A stretch of DNA of 64,000 bases from DATDIC01 sp963777625 (GTDB lineage: Bacteria; Pseudomonadota; Alphaproteobacteria; Acetobacterales; Acetobacteraceae): the NCBI GenBank assembly GCA_963777625.1, contig CAVZRO010000024.1, positions 1 through 64,000 on the forward strand, given 5' to 3'. The position numbers and the translations under genes were made by a program. Under the pieces are notes generated by a model that was given only the letters and a program-made list of their open reading frames with translations, did no database searches and had not been told where the DNA came from. How positions within the stretch are numbered: position 1 is the stretch's first letter; every line of letters begins with the position of its first letter. Below, one piece after another: positions 50,943-59,362 of this stretch.

Positions 50943-51098
50943 CCGGACCGCATTGAGAATGACTCATCCTGCCGGTGTTGCGCGGAGTAACGTGAGGGGA
51001 ACGAGCGGCGCGGTGGGCGACAAAGTCGTGGATGGCCGGGCCAAGCCAGGCCAAGCCCGGCCATGACGGAAAGGGGCCGGCCATGACGGAAAGGGTCG
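50938..51098. repeat. Dispersed element copy (g), second interior type
   Basis: Begins TTATACCGGACCGCATTGAG, then GAGCGGCGCGGTGGGCGACA, AAAGTCGTGGATGGCCGGGC and two GGCCATGACGGAAA units. It is nearly colinear with copy (e). It abuts the 32-bp array on its left and precedes the AmpH-like gene. Confidence 0.8.
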
Positions 51099-51157
51099 GT
51101 TGGATCGGGCGGGGTAATAGCGTTAGGGTTGCGGAAATAATTCGCCGGGAGAGCGGT

Positions 51158-52291
51158 ATGTGGTGGCGTTGCGTCGGGCTGGTGCTGTGCCTGGTTGTGG
51201 CTGGGCCGGGGGCTCGGGCGGCGAGTCCTTTGCTGGAGGAGGCGGTCGGACTCGCCGGAACGGTGATGTGGGTCGATTCCGGCGCGCCGGGGATGGTGCT
51301 GGGGGTGGTGCGCGATGACCAGAGTCTGGTCGTCGGATTTGGCAATGTGCGGCCGAAGGGGGATCATCCGGAACTGGCGAACCCGGAGCCGGACGGGCGC
51401 TCGTTGATCCGGCTGGGCTCGATTTCCAAGGCATTCGCGGGCGAGTTGCTGGCCAGCCTGGTGGTGGATGGGCGAGTGCGGCTGACCGACAAGCTGGCGC
51501 AATATCTGCCGGGGGTGACGGTGCCGGCGGTTGGCGGGCGGGAGATCACGCTGCTGGACCTGGCGACGCATTCGGCGGGATTGCCGCGGGAGATGGGGTA
51601 TGCGGCGGAAGGCGTGGCTCCGTTCACCTGGCCCACGCGGGCGGACCGGGCGGCGTGGCTGAGCAAGCAGACGCTGGGCTGGGCGCCGGGGACGGTGGCG
51701 TCTTATTCGAATATCGGGTTCGATTTGCTGGGCGACGCGCTGGAGGGGGCGGCCGGGGTTTCGTATGCAACGTTGCTGCATGACCGGATCACCGGGCCGC
51801 TGGGGATGAACGATACGACATTGTCGCCGGATCCCGGGCAGTGCGCGCGGATGATGCTGGGGACGGGGTTGGGGGCGCCAGCGGGGCCGGTGTGCACGAA
51901 TACGGAGGCGGAGCAGGCCTCGGGCGGGTTATATTCGACGGGCGATGACATGGTGCTGTGGTTGCGGCACCTGCTGGCCGGCGGGTCGCCGGTACTGGCG
52001 ATCGATCAGGCGATTTACCGGATGCGGCAGGAGATGCCGGCGGCGATCGGGTTCGACGAGGCGGGGCCGATGGCCGGGCTTGGGCTGCCGTGGGTGATGC
52101 AGACGGCGCACGGGCCGGCCCCGATGATGCTGGAAAAGAGCGGCGGCGGCGGTGGTTTCATGACTTATGTGGTGTTTGCGCCGGGGCGCGGGGCGGGCGT
52201 GTTCGTGGCGGTGGATCGGGTGAATTTCGCGATGTTCTTCGCGATGGCGGGGGCAGCGAACGAGATTCTGACGAATTTGGTGACGCGGTAG
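51158..52291 (+). CDS. Serine beta-lactamase-like / AmpH-type DD-carboxypeptidase
   Basis: A secreted 377-residue serine hydrolase with a signal peptide (MWWRCVGLVLCLVVAGPGARA). The active-site SxxK is SISK at 88-91, the second motif YxN is SYSNIGF, and the third is KSGGGGGF in place of KTG. GLPREMGYAAEG and the overall layout resemble D-alanyl-D-alanine carboxypeptidase/endopeptidase AmpH more than class C beta-lactamase, so a role in peptidoglycan recycling is likely. ATG 51158 follows GGGAGAGCGG. Confidence 0.83.
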   Translation: MWWRCVGLVLCLVVAGPGARAASPLLEEAVGLAGTVMWVDSGAPGMVLGVVRDDQSLVVGFGNVRPKGDHPELANPEPDGRSLIRLGSISKAFAGELLASLVVDGRVRLTDKLAQYLPGVTVPAVGGREITLLDLATHSAGLPREMGYAAEGVAPFTWPTRADRAAWLSKQTLGWAPGTVASYSNIGFDLLGDALEGAAGVSYATLLHDRITGPLGMNDTTLSPDPGQCARMMLGTGLGAPAGPVCTNTEAEQASGGLYSTGDDMVLWLRHLLAGGSPVLAIDQAIYRMRQEMPAAIGFDEAGPMAGLGLPWVMQTAHGPAPMMLEKSGGGGGFMTYVVFAPGRGAGVFVAVDRVNFAMFFAMAGAANEILTNLVTR

Positions 52292-52323
52292 TCAGCGCGG
52301 GCCGGGGCGGTTCGCGGACGCCG

Positions 52324-52692
52324 TCAGATGCCAGACGGCGGAGAGGGGCGGCGGCGTGGTTTGCGCGGATTGCGGTGCGCCGCTTCGATTGCCTGTCTGG
52401 CCCAGTCGAGCAGCGCGTCTTGCTGGTCGTAGAGGCTGTCGGGGACGGTGTAGTAGGTTTCGATCGAGACCTCTCGTCCGGAGCGGTGATAGCGAAACGA
52501 GCGGCAGCCGGCTTCGGTGAAGCGCGGGCGGGTTTGCTCGTCGACGCGGAAATACATGGTATCGTTGGAAAGTAGTGCGAACATGAGCCCATCGCGCATG
52601 ATGCCGATACCGCCGAACATGCGACGCGACGTGGGGTGCAGCGGGTGCAGCAGATCGAGGATGAAGGCGCGGAATTCGGCGCCGACGGGCAT
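52324..52692 (-). CDS. TfoX N-terminal-domain protein
   Basis: A 122-residue protein with the TfoX-N fold: FRAFILDLLHPLHPTSRRMFGGIGIMRDGLMFALL, DTMYFRVDE and the later SYHRSG-like strand, here FRYHRSGREVSIETYY. The C-terminus is basic. Full TfoX/Sxy, the competence activator, has a second domain that is missing here, so the role is unknown. It is convergent with the AmpH-like gene (32 bases apart). Confidence 0.83.
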   Translation of the reverse strand: MPVGAEFRAFILDLLHPLHPTSRRMFGGIGIMRDGLMFALLSNDTMYFRVDEQTRPRFTEAGCRSFRYHRSGREVSIETYYTVPDSLYDQQDALLDWARQAIEAAHRNPRKPRRRPSPPSGI

Positions 52693-53068
52693 GGGGATGC
52701 TGCTCCTTCATGGTGGCGCCGCATAGTGGCCCCGCATAGTGGCCCCGGGGGTTCAGGGTGGCAAAATTGGCCCGGGCGCCGGGTTTGGTCGAGGGTCCGC
52801 GGAGTGGTCGGAGCGGCGGAAAGATGGTGTTGCAAGGGCGGACCATTTGTCTTATGCAACACAGCCCGAAGGGTTGCCCGGGGGGAATTCCTATACTGTA
52901 GCGGTTCGAGAGGGTGACTGTTCGTCGTTGTGCTTGCGCGGGCGGGGATGACGTGGACGCGGTTGGACGGAGTGTGGTTGGATTCCCGCTTTCGCGGGAA
53001 TGACGGGGCGGACGGGAATGACGGGGCGGGGAATGGTTGGTAATGCTACCTTGTAACGGGGATGTCCG
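52693..53068. other. Intergenic region before the lipoprotein genes
   Basis: No gene is evident. TGTTGCA at about 52830 and TGCAACA 20 bases later form a short inverted repeat. Near 52980-53030 there is a GATTCCCGCTTTCGCGGGAA hairpin with GGGAATGACGGGG units of the same type as in the dispersed elements, but without their terminal sequence. Confidence 0.4.
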
Positions 53069-53404
53069 ATGAAACTGGCGTTTCTGCTGATCGCGTCGTT
53101 TGGGCTGTTGGCCGGTTGCGGCGTCAGCGATTTCGTTGCAAAGCAGAATCAGTGGAATCAGCAAAACGGGATGGGCGGCATGAATGCCGGCCCGGTCATG
53201 ACCAGCGGGCCAAGTGCCAGCGAGCAGCAGGATGAGGAAACCCAGCGCAATATCAAGCGAGGGGAGGATGTCGAAAACGAGGAGGCCGCCAAGGCCGGCC
53301 TCGGTCCATCGCCGACGGCAGGAATGAACTGCGCGACATCGAGCAGTTCGTCGGGAAGCCTCAACAACATGACCTCGACGTCGCACACGAACTGCCACAA
53401 CTGA
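53069..53404 (+). CDS. Small lipoprotein
   Basis: A 111-residue predicted lipoprotein: MKLAFLLIASFGLLAGCG has a clear lipobox with the lipidated cysteine at residue 17. The mature part is polar and low in complexity, rich in Gln, Asn, Ser and Met (QNQWNQQNGMGGMN) with an acidic middle (EDVENEEAA) and a serine run near the end. No known domain is visible. A second lipoprotein gene follows 87 bases downstream. Confidence 0.7.
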   Translation: MKLAFLLIASFGLLAGCGVSDFVAKQNQWNQQNGMGGMNAGPVMTSGPSASEQQDEETQRNIKRGEDVENEEAAKAGLGPSPTAGMNCATSSSSSGSLNNMTSTSHTNCHN

Positions 53405-53491
53405 CGGGCGGCGCCCGCCGGTCGAAGCGGGCGGCCGGGCTTGCGCGCACTGGATGAGCTCGATGACGGATCAGTTGAACGAGAGGGCGGC

Positions 53492-53911
53492 ATGAAAGCG
53501 ATTTTGTTTGTGACGTTCTGCGCCGTGGTGCTGCTGGCGGGGTGCGGGCCGACGCCGCAGGAGCAGCGGGCGATGGATCAGCAGAAATGTTACGGGTTCG
53601 GATATGCGCCGGGCAGCCTGCCGTATGCCAACTGCATGATGACGGTGACGCAGCAGCGCGAGGCGCAGGATGCCGCCGACCGGCGAGCCGCGGCGGACCG
53701 CGATGCGGCCAATCAGCGTGCGCAGGCGGCACAACAGGCGGCGAAAGATCGGGCCGATCAGGATGCGTGGGATAAGAAGACGGGGCAGGGGAAGTACTCT
53801 TCGTCGTCCGGCGGGTCGGCTTCGTCTTCGGTGTTTGGGGCGAGTCCGGTGGATCAGATCAATAACTCGATCCAGAGTGATATGAATAAGATGCAGGGGT
53901 ACGGGAACTAG
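53492..53911 (+). CDS. Small lipoprotein with charged repeat region
   Basis: A 139-residue predicted lipoprotein starting MKAILFVTFCAVVLLAGCG with a lipobox cysteine at 18. After a short PTPQEQRAMDQQKCYGFGY segment with a second cysteine, there is an Ala/Arg/Asp/Gln-rich helical stretch (about 55-95) and a Ser/Gly-rich tail ending in MNKMQGYGN. GAGAGGGCGG before the ATG is a good ribosome binding site. The Ala/Arg/Asp/Gln-rich region may form a long helix. The function is unknown. Confidence 0.72.
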   Translation: MKAILFVTFCAVVLLAGCGPTPQEQRAMDQQKCYGFGYAPGSLPYANCMMTVTQQREAQDAADRRAAADRDAANQRAQAAQQAAKDRADQDAWDKKTGQGKYSSSSGGSASSSVFGASPVDQINNSIQSDMNKMQGYGN

Positions 53912-53951
53912 GCGTTTCTGTTGTCGGGCGGGCGGGTTCTGGCAATGTGGT

Positions 53952-54034
53952 GAGGCCCCCCTCACCCCTCCCTCTCCCCCGAGAGGGGGAGAGGGGGTTT
54001 CTCCTCGAGGGGGAGAGGGGGTTGGGGGTTGATG
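53952..54034. repeat. CCCTCTCCCCC / GGGGGAGAGGG palindrome
   Basis: An imperfect hairpin element, CCCTCCCTCTCCCCCGAGAG followed by two GGGGGAGAGGGGGTT units, lies between the convergent lipoprotein and D-aminoacylase genes. It is a plausible bidirectional terminator and resembles the CTCTCCCGC repeats at 9311-9660. Confidence 0.6.
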
Positions 54035-54053
54035 GTTGATGGTGGGCGCGCCC

Positions 54054-55517
54054 TTACTCGTTCCTCTTCGCCTGGCGGGTTAGGAGGCGGCCGGCGCGGG
54101 CGGGGGTGGCGCCGTGGTTGCGGATGAAAGCTGATTGGCCGTTGATCCAGGTTTCCAGGATGCCTTCGGCGGGCTTGGTCGGGTTGGTGAAGTCGGCGGC
54201 GTCGCGGACGGTGGCGGGATCGAACAGGACGAGGTCGGCATGGGCGCCGGGGCGGATTACGCCGCGATCGGCCAAGCCGAAGACGTCGGCGGTGCGGCCG
54301 GTCATTTTGTGAACGGCCTGTTCCAGGCTGAATAGTTTGAGATCGCGGGCGTAGTGGCCGAGGACGCGGGGGAAGGTGCCCCACAGGCGCGGGTGCGGGA
54401 AGGCGTCGTGCGGCAGGCCGTCGCTGCCGATCATTGATAACGGATGAGACATGATGCGGCGGACGTCGGCTTCGTCCATCTGAAAGAAGATGGCGCCGGC
54501 GGGGAGCAGGCGCTCGGCGGCGTCGTGCGCGGACAGTTTCCATTCGGCGGCGATGTCGTCCAGCATGCGGCCGGCGTGTTCCGGATGCGGGACGGACCAG
54601 GTGATTTGCACCGGAACGTCGGGGCGGAGCCTGGATGGCATCAGCACGGTAGAGCCGGCGGCGTAGGGGTAGATGTCGAAGTCCACGCGTTGCGTGCGGG
54701 CGGCTGATTCGATGCGCGGCAAGGTTTCAGTCGAGCGGCCGTAATTTTCGGGCATGGCGCATTTGTGGTGGCTGATCACCACCGGGGTGTTGACGGCGCG
54801 GCCGATCTTCAGGGTTTCCTCGATGGAGTCGAGGACGTCATCAGCCTCGTTGCGCATGTGGGTGACGTACAGGCCGCCGGCGGCGCGCAGGGCTTCGGCG
54901 ACGGCGATGACCTCCTCGGTGGGGGCCATCATGTTGGGCGGGTAATAGAGCCCGGTGGAAAAGCCGGACGCGCCTTGCGCCAGCGCCTCGGCCAGGCGGC
55001 GGCGCATGTGTTCCGATTCCCTGTCGGTGGCGGGGCGCTGGGTGTCGCCGTGCATTGCTTCCACACGCAACGACATATGGCCGATCAGCGCCACGGTGTT
55101 CACCGGGGACGGGTCGCGGGCGAGGCGGTCGGCGTATTCGCCGAAACTGTCGAAGGTCCACCAGCTTTCGTCGCCGAGCAGATCGAGCGGCGGGATCGGG
55201 CGGGAGCGCATGCGCACTGGGGAGAGGCTGATGCCGCAGTTGCCGACCACCACGGTGGTGACGCCCTGCGACATCTTGCACAGCATGCATTCGGGACCGC
55301 ACAGCACGGCACGGTCGTCGTGGGTGTGGGCGTCGATGAAGCCGGGCGCGACGGCGTGGCCGGTGGCGATGACCTCGCGGTCGGCGGTGGTGGCGCCGAG
55401 GTCGCCGACCGCGCTGATGCGATCTCCGGTGACGGCGAGATCCGCGGTGAAGCGCGGGGCGCCGGTGCCGTCGAAGACGGTGGCGTCGCGGATGATCAGG
55501 TCACAGCGCAGGGGCAT
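54054..55517 (-). CDS. N-acyl-D-amino-acid deacylase (D-aminoacylase)
   Basis: A 487-residue amidohydrolase that releases D-amino acids from their N-acyl forms. Visible features are the N-terminal beta strand LIIRDATVFDGTGAPRF, the metal motif FIDAHTHDD, the family VVVGNCGIS with the bridging cysteine, GFSTGLYYPP, VISHHKCAMPENYGRS and the catalytic aspartate in MIGSDGLPHDAFPHPR. The gene directly follows the peptide-binding protein gene on the same strand (14-base gap), suggesting uptake and hydrolysis of an N-acylated or D-peptide substrate. Confidence 0.92.
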   Translation of the reverse strand: MPLRCDLIIRDATVFDGTGAPRFTADLAVTGDRISAVGDLGATTADREVIATGHAVAPGFIDAHTHDDRAVLCGPECMLCKMSQGVTTVVVGNCGISLSPVRMRSRPIPPLDLLGDESWWTFDSFGEYADRLARDPSPVNTVALIGHMSLRVEAMHGDTQRPATDRESEHMRRRLAEALAQGASGFSTGLYYPPNMMAPTEEVIAVAEALRAAGGLYVTHMRNEADDVLDSIEETLKIGRAVNTPVVISHHKCAMPENYGRSTETLPRIESAARTQRVDFDIYPYAAGSTVLMPSRLRPDVPVQITWSVPHPEHAGRMLDDIAAEWKLSAHDAAERLLPAGAIFFQMDEADVRRIMSHPLSMIGSDGLPHDAFPHPRLWGTFPRVLGHYARDLKLFSLEQAVHKMTGRTADVFGLADRGVIRPGAHADLVLFDPATVRDAADFTNPTKPAEGILETWINGQSAFIRNHGATPARAGRLLTRQAKRNE

Positions 55518-55531
55518 GCCGGTTTCCTTCT

Positions 55532-57205
55532 TTACGACTGGAGGGCGAGGCGGTTGCCGAACAGGTAGCTGCTCGGGTGCATGGAGAAGCCGAGCACCTT
55601 GTCGCTGAAGAAGGTGAAGTTGTTGCGCCAGAGCGGTTGGGCGATCGGGCCGTCTTCGTGCATGATCTGCTCCAGGCGCGACATCACCTGCCGGCGCTTG
55701 TCGAGATCCAGCGTGCCGCCGGCCTGCACCAGCAGATCGTCGAATTCCTTGTTGGAGTAACTGCTTTCGTTCCAGGCGGCACCGGTGCGGTAGCCGAGTT
55801 CGAGCACCATGAGGCCGAGCGGGCGATGGTACCAGATGGTACAACCGAACGGCACCTTGGTCCACACGTCCCAATATTCGGCGCCGGGCATGACGTTCAG
55901 TTTCACGTCGACGCCGATGGCTTTCCATTGCTCGATGGCGGCCTGGCACTCGGCGGCGTTCCATTGCGGGTCGGCGGGGACATAGAGGGTGGTGGTGAAG
56001 CCGTTGGGGTGGCCGGCGTCGGCGAGCAGTTGCTTCGCGGCGGCGACGTCCTGTCCCATCGGCGCGACCTGGCCGTAGTCGGGCTGCGCCGGGGAGACAT
56101 GGGTGTGATCGCCGGGCTGGCCGAGACCGCGGAGGGCGACTTCCATCACCTGGGGGCTGTTGATGGCGAGACGCATCGCCTTGCGGATGCGGGGATCGTC
56201 GAACGGCTTCTCGGTGACCTTCATGCGCAGGACGGCGGTTTCGGCGGTGGGAATCTGGTACAGCTTGAGGCCGGGCAGGGCTTTCAGCGCGGCGTATTGC
56301 AGCGGATCGGCGCTGACGAGACCGTGGACCTGGTGCGAGGCGAGGGCGGCGATCGAGGCGGCGGGATCGTCGCCCATGTCGACGAATTCGAGTTGGTCGA
56401 GGTAGGCGGGATTGCCCCAATAGCCGGGATGTGATTTCAGGCGGGCGGATTTGCCCATGTCGAAGCCGGTCAGCTCGAACGGGCCGGTGCCCTGGGCGCC
56501 GACGGCGAAGACGCCGTTTTCTTCCGGGTACAGCATGGCGGCGGGGTAGTGGAACAGGTGCTCGGGCACGGAGACCTGCGGCGATTTGCAGTTCAGCCGG
56601 ACGGTGTGGTCATCGACTTTCTCGATGGCGTTGGCGTCCCACAGGACCAGCGTGGTCTTGGGCTTGCCTTTGGCGTCTACGCCATCCGGTTTTTCCTGCA
56701 ACAAATAGCCGGCGACCAGGCCGGCGAAGGACGAGCCGGTTGCCGGGTCGCACAGGTTCTTGAGGTTCCAGACGACATGATCGGCGGTGAAGTCCTGGCC
56801 GTTGTGCCACTTGACGCCCTTGCGGACCGACAGGGTCCAGGTCTTGAGGTCGGGGCTGACGGACCAGGAGTCGAGGAGATAGGGATGGGTGACGTTATGC
56901 TCGTCGGTGAGGGTGAGGTACTCGACGACCTGGCGGCTGACGTTGCTGTCGTAGGCGCCCCATGAATAGGTGTGGGGGGTCTTGATGTCCTTGACGCGGT
57001 TGCCGACGCGTAGAGTGCCGCCCTTGGGCATGGTGTCGGCGCGGGCGCTGCGGGTCGGGGCAGTGCCGCCGGCGAACGCATAGGCGGCGGGCGCGGATAG
57101 TCCCAACAGGGTAGCGTAGCGCAGGAATTCGCGGCGATCGATGCGGCCTTCGGCGAACTGGCGTTTGATTAGGTCGATGTTGGGGTCGGGTGTTTCGTTG
57201 GTCAT
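55532..57205 (-). CDS. ABC transporter peptide/opine-binding protein (SBP family 5)
   Basis: A 557-residue extracellular solute-binding protein of the DppA/OppA family. The leader has a twin-arginine motif (DRREFLRYATLLGLSAPAAYAFAGG), so export is via Tat. The mature protein has the family regions YLLDSWSVSPDLKTWTLSVRKGVKWHNG and TGPFELTGFD, and RIRKAMRLAINSP. No permease or ATPase genes are adjacent, so the transporter is incomplete here. ATG 57205 is preceded by GGGAGAC. Confidence 0.9.
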   Translation of the reverse strand: MTNETPDPNIDLIKRQFAEGRIDRREFLRYATLLGLSAPAAYAFAGGTAPTRSARADTMPKGGTLRVGNRVKDIKTPHTYSWGAYDSNVSRQVVEYLTLTDEHNVTHPYLLDSWSVSPDLKTWTLSVRKGVKWHNGQDFTADHVVWNLKNLCDPATGSSFAGLVAGYLLQEKPDGVDAKGKPKTTLVLWDANAIEKVDDHTVRLNCKSPQVSVPEHLFHYPAAMLYPEENGVFAVGAQGTGPFELTGFDMGKSARLKSHPGYWGNPAYLDQLEFVDMGDDPAASIAALASHQVHGLVSADPLQYAALKALPGLKLYQIPTAETAVLRMKVTEKPFDDPRIRKAMRLAINSPQVMEVALRGLGQPGDHTHVSPAQPDYGQVAPMGQDVAAAKQLLADAGHPNGFTTTLYVPADPQWNAAECQAAIEQWKAIGVDVKLNVMPGAEYWDVWTKVPFGCTIWYHRPLGLMVLELGYRTGAAWNESSYSNKEFDDLLVQAGGTLDLDKRRQVMSRLEQIMHEDGPIAQPLWRNNFTFFSDKVLGFSMHPSSYLFGNRLALQS

Positions 57206-57432
57206 GATGGAGGTCTCCCTGGGGGGTCTTTTCGTTTGTGGGGATCGGGTGTTGGGGAATGGATTGGGGGTGGTTTCGGGGGGTACTGGTTCGGGCTGTG
57301 GGGTTGGCGAGGGGGCCTGTCGGGGGGGCTGGAGGGGTGCGTTGATGGCCGGGACAAGCCTGGACAAGCCCGGCCATGACGGGTTTGGCCGGCCGTGACG
57401 GGGTTGGCGGCCGTGACGGGGGTGGGCAAGGG
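57206..57432. other. G-rich intergenic region with a repeat fragment
   Basis: Strongly G/T-biased on the plus strand from about 57215 to 57340. It then carries GTGCGTTGATGGCCGGGACA and GCCCGGCCATGACGGG, the same interior sequence as copy (e), but without the TATACCAGACC end. No gene is evident. Confidence 0.5.
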
Positions 57433-58468
57433 TCAGGTCAGTTCGCGGCGGACGAGGGCGGCGCCGGCGGCGAGGGCTTTCAGCTTGCCGAAGGCGACGG
57501 CACGCGGCAGGTATTTCATGCCACAGTCGGGGGCGGGAACCAGCCGATCCGGCGAGACGTAGCGCAGGCCGGCGCGGATGCGGTCGGCGATGGTTTCATC
57601 GGTTTCCACATCGGTGCTGCCGAGATCCAGCACGCCCAGCAGGATCGTTTTGCCAGAGAGATCGCGCAGCACGCCGAGATCGAGCCGGGGTTGGGCGGCC
57701 TCGATCGAGATCTGGCGGGCCGCGCAATCGGCGAGCTGCGGCAGGAAGCTGTACGCGGTCGGCTTTTCCTGCACGACGGCGGCGTAGCCGAAGCAGAGAT
57801 GCACGATGGTCGGGCCCTCGATCCCTTCGAGCGCGCGGTTGATTGCGGCGAGGCCCCAGTCGGTGGCTTTTTCCGGCGCGGTGCGCACCCAGGGCTCGTC
57901 GAGCTGCACGACATCCACGCCGGCGGCTTTCAGGTCGCGCAGCTCGGCGTTGACGGCGACGGCGTAGTCCATCGCCAGCTCCGCCTCGTCGCGGTAGAAC
58001 GCGTTCTGCGCCTGCTGCGACAAGGTGAACGGGCCGGGCAGGGTGATCTTGGTCGGGCGATCGGTGTTGCGCAGCAGAAATTCGGCGTCGCGGACTTCCA
58101 CCGGGCCGGTGCGGCGGATGCGTCCGGTGACGCGGGGAACCGCGGTGACTCGGTCGCCGCGGCGGACCTCACCGGGATGGTCGGAATCGACACCGTCCAG
58201 CGCCAGGGCGAAGCGGTTGGAGTAGCTTTCGCGCCGTATCTCGCCATCGGTAACGATGTCGATGCCGGCACGCTCCATGTCGCGGATGGCGAGGATGGTG
58301 GCGTCGTCCTGGGCGGCTTCCAGCCACTGGCTCCGGGATGCGCCAGATATCGTGCGCGTGGGTGCGCGGCACGCCATGCGCGTGCAGGGTGGAACGATCG
58401 ACCAGCCAGTCGGGCTGCGGATAGCTGCCGACGACGGTGGTGGGCAGCAGGTGCGTGGGGTAGGTCAT
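57433..58468 (-). pseudogene. MetE C-terminal-like (cobalamin-independent methionine synthase family) protein, one frame break
   Basis: A short methionine-synthase-like protein (COG0620 type). ATG 58468 reads MTYPTHLLPTTVVGSYPQPD to HDIWRIPEP; one extra base near 58327 then separates it from WLEAAQDDATILAIRDMERA, with TDGEIRRESYSNRF, PGPFTL, VVQLDEPW, HLCFGY and GVLDLGSTDVET following. The span is one base over a multiple of three, and the corrected length is about 344 residues. Such proteins lack the MetE N-terminal domain and may use another methyl donor. DLH lies 17 bases upstream. Confidence 0.78.
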
Positions 58469-58485
58469 GGCGGGTGCGCTGCGCG

Positions 58486-59217
58486 TCAGTGCAGATGCCG
58501 CGCCCAGAGCGCGAAGATCTTGTCCCATGTCGCCTCGGCGGCCAGCGGATCGTAGGTCTGCCGTTCCGCGAAGCAGAAGCCGTGATGCGTGCCGGGATAG
58601 ATTTCCAGCGTGTGCGTGGTGCCGGCGGCTGCCAATGCCGATTTGAGCGTGGGGATGACGTTCGCCGGGACCGACTGGTCATGCTCGGCGAAGGCGTAAT
58701 AGAGCTCGCCCTGCACGTCCTTGAGCAGCTTGTGGGGTGAGTCGTCTTCCTCGGTGACGACGCCGACGCCGTACAGCGAGGCGGCGGCGCGCATGCGGTG
58801 CGGGAATTTCGCGGCGACGGCGGTGATGTAGCGGCCGCTCATGCAATGGCCGACGCAGCCGACCGGGCCGGGTTTTACGCCGTCCTGCGCATCGAGGAAG
58901 CCGAGCATCGCGGCGGTGTCGTCGTTGACGTGCTCGATGGAGAGGCTGTTCATCGAGGCGCGGATGACGGCGGACATGGCATCGTCGCGGCGGGGGATGT
59001 CGAAGCGGACGGTGCCGAGGCGGTAATACATGTCGGGGAGCAGGCAGGCGTAGCCGTGTTTGGCAATTCGCCGGCACATGTTGCGGAGCTCTTCGCGGGT
59101 GCCGGGGGCGTCCATGTAGAAGATGATGCCGGGGTGACTGCCGGAGCCGTCCGGCCTGGCCAGGAAGCTGGGCATCCGGCCGTGCTTGGTCGTGACGATC
59201 ACGTCCTGTTCGATCAT
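58486..59217 (-). CDS. Dienelactone hydrolase family protein
   Basis: A 243-residue alpha/beta hydrolase of the DLH family. The nucleophile is C125 in VGHCMSGRY, the aspartate is in FAEHDQSVP and the histidine in GTHHGF, the standard Cys-Asp-His triad. FYMDAPGTREELRNM near 33-47 is the usual oxyanion-loop region. No catechol pathway genes are close, so a role on dienelactone is only one option. It is divergent from the TPP-enzyme gene. Confidence 0.88.
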   Translation of the reverse strand: MIEQDVIVTTKHGRMPSFLARPDGSGSHPGIIFYMDAPGTREELRNMCRRIAKHGYACLLPDMYYRLGTVRFDIPRRDDAMSAVIRASMNSLSIEHVNDDTAAMLGFLDAQDGVKPGPVGCVGHCMSGRYITAVAAKFPHRMRAAASLYGVGVVTEEDDSPHKLLKDVQGELYYAFAEHDQSVPANVIPTLKSALAAAGTTHTLEIYPGTHHGFCFAERQTYDPLAAEATWDKIFALWARHLH

Positions 59218-59362
59218 GTCCGGCTCCCCCCTGTGTTCGCGGCGTGGCAGACGGATACCATGACCGGTGGGGGCAAGCTATCCGGCGGGACAGGTTTGCG
59301 GGTAGCTTGTCGGCATGGGCGCCGGTGACGCGTCGGCGCTTGCGGCGGGGCGGGAGGAGCGT

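Noticed and set aside
55518..56420. Extension of the D-aminoacylase frame upstream to 788 codons
   Set aside because: The extra 301 codons run through the solute-binding protein gene in another frame and are Arg-rich; the ATG at 55517 gives the normal enzyme length.
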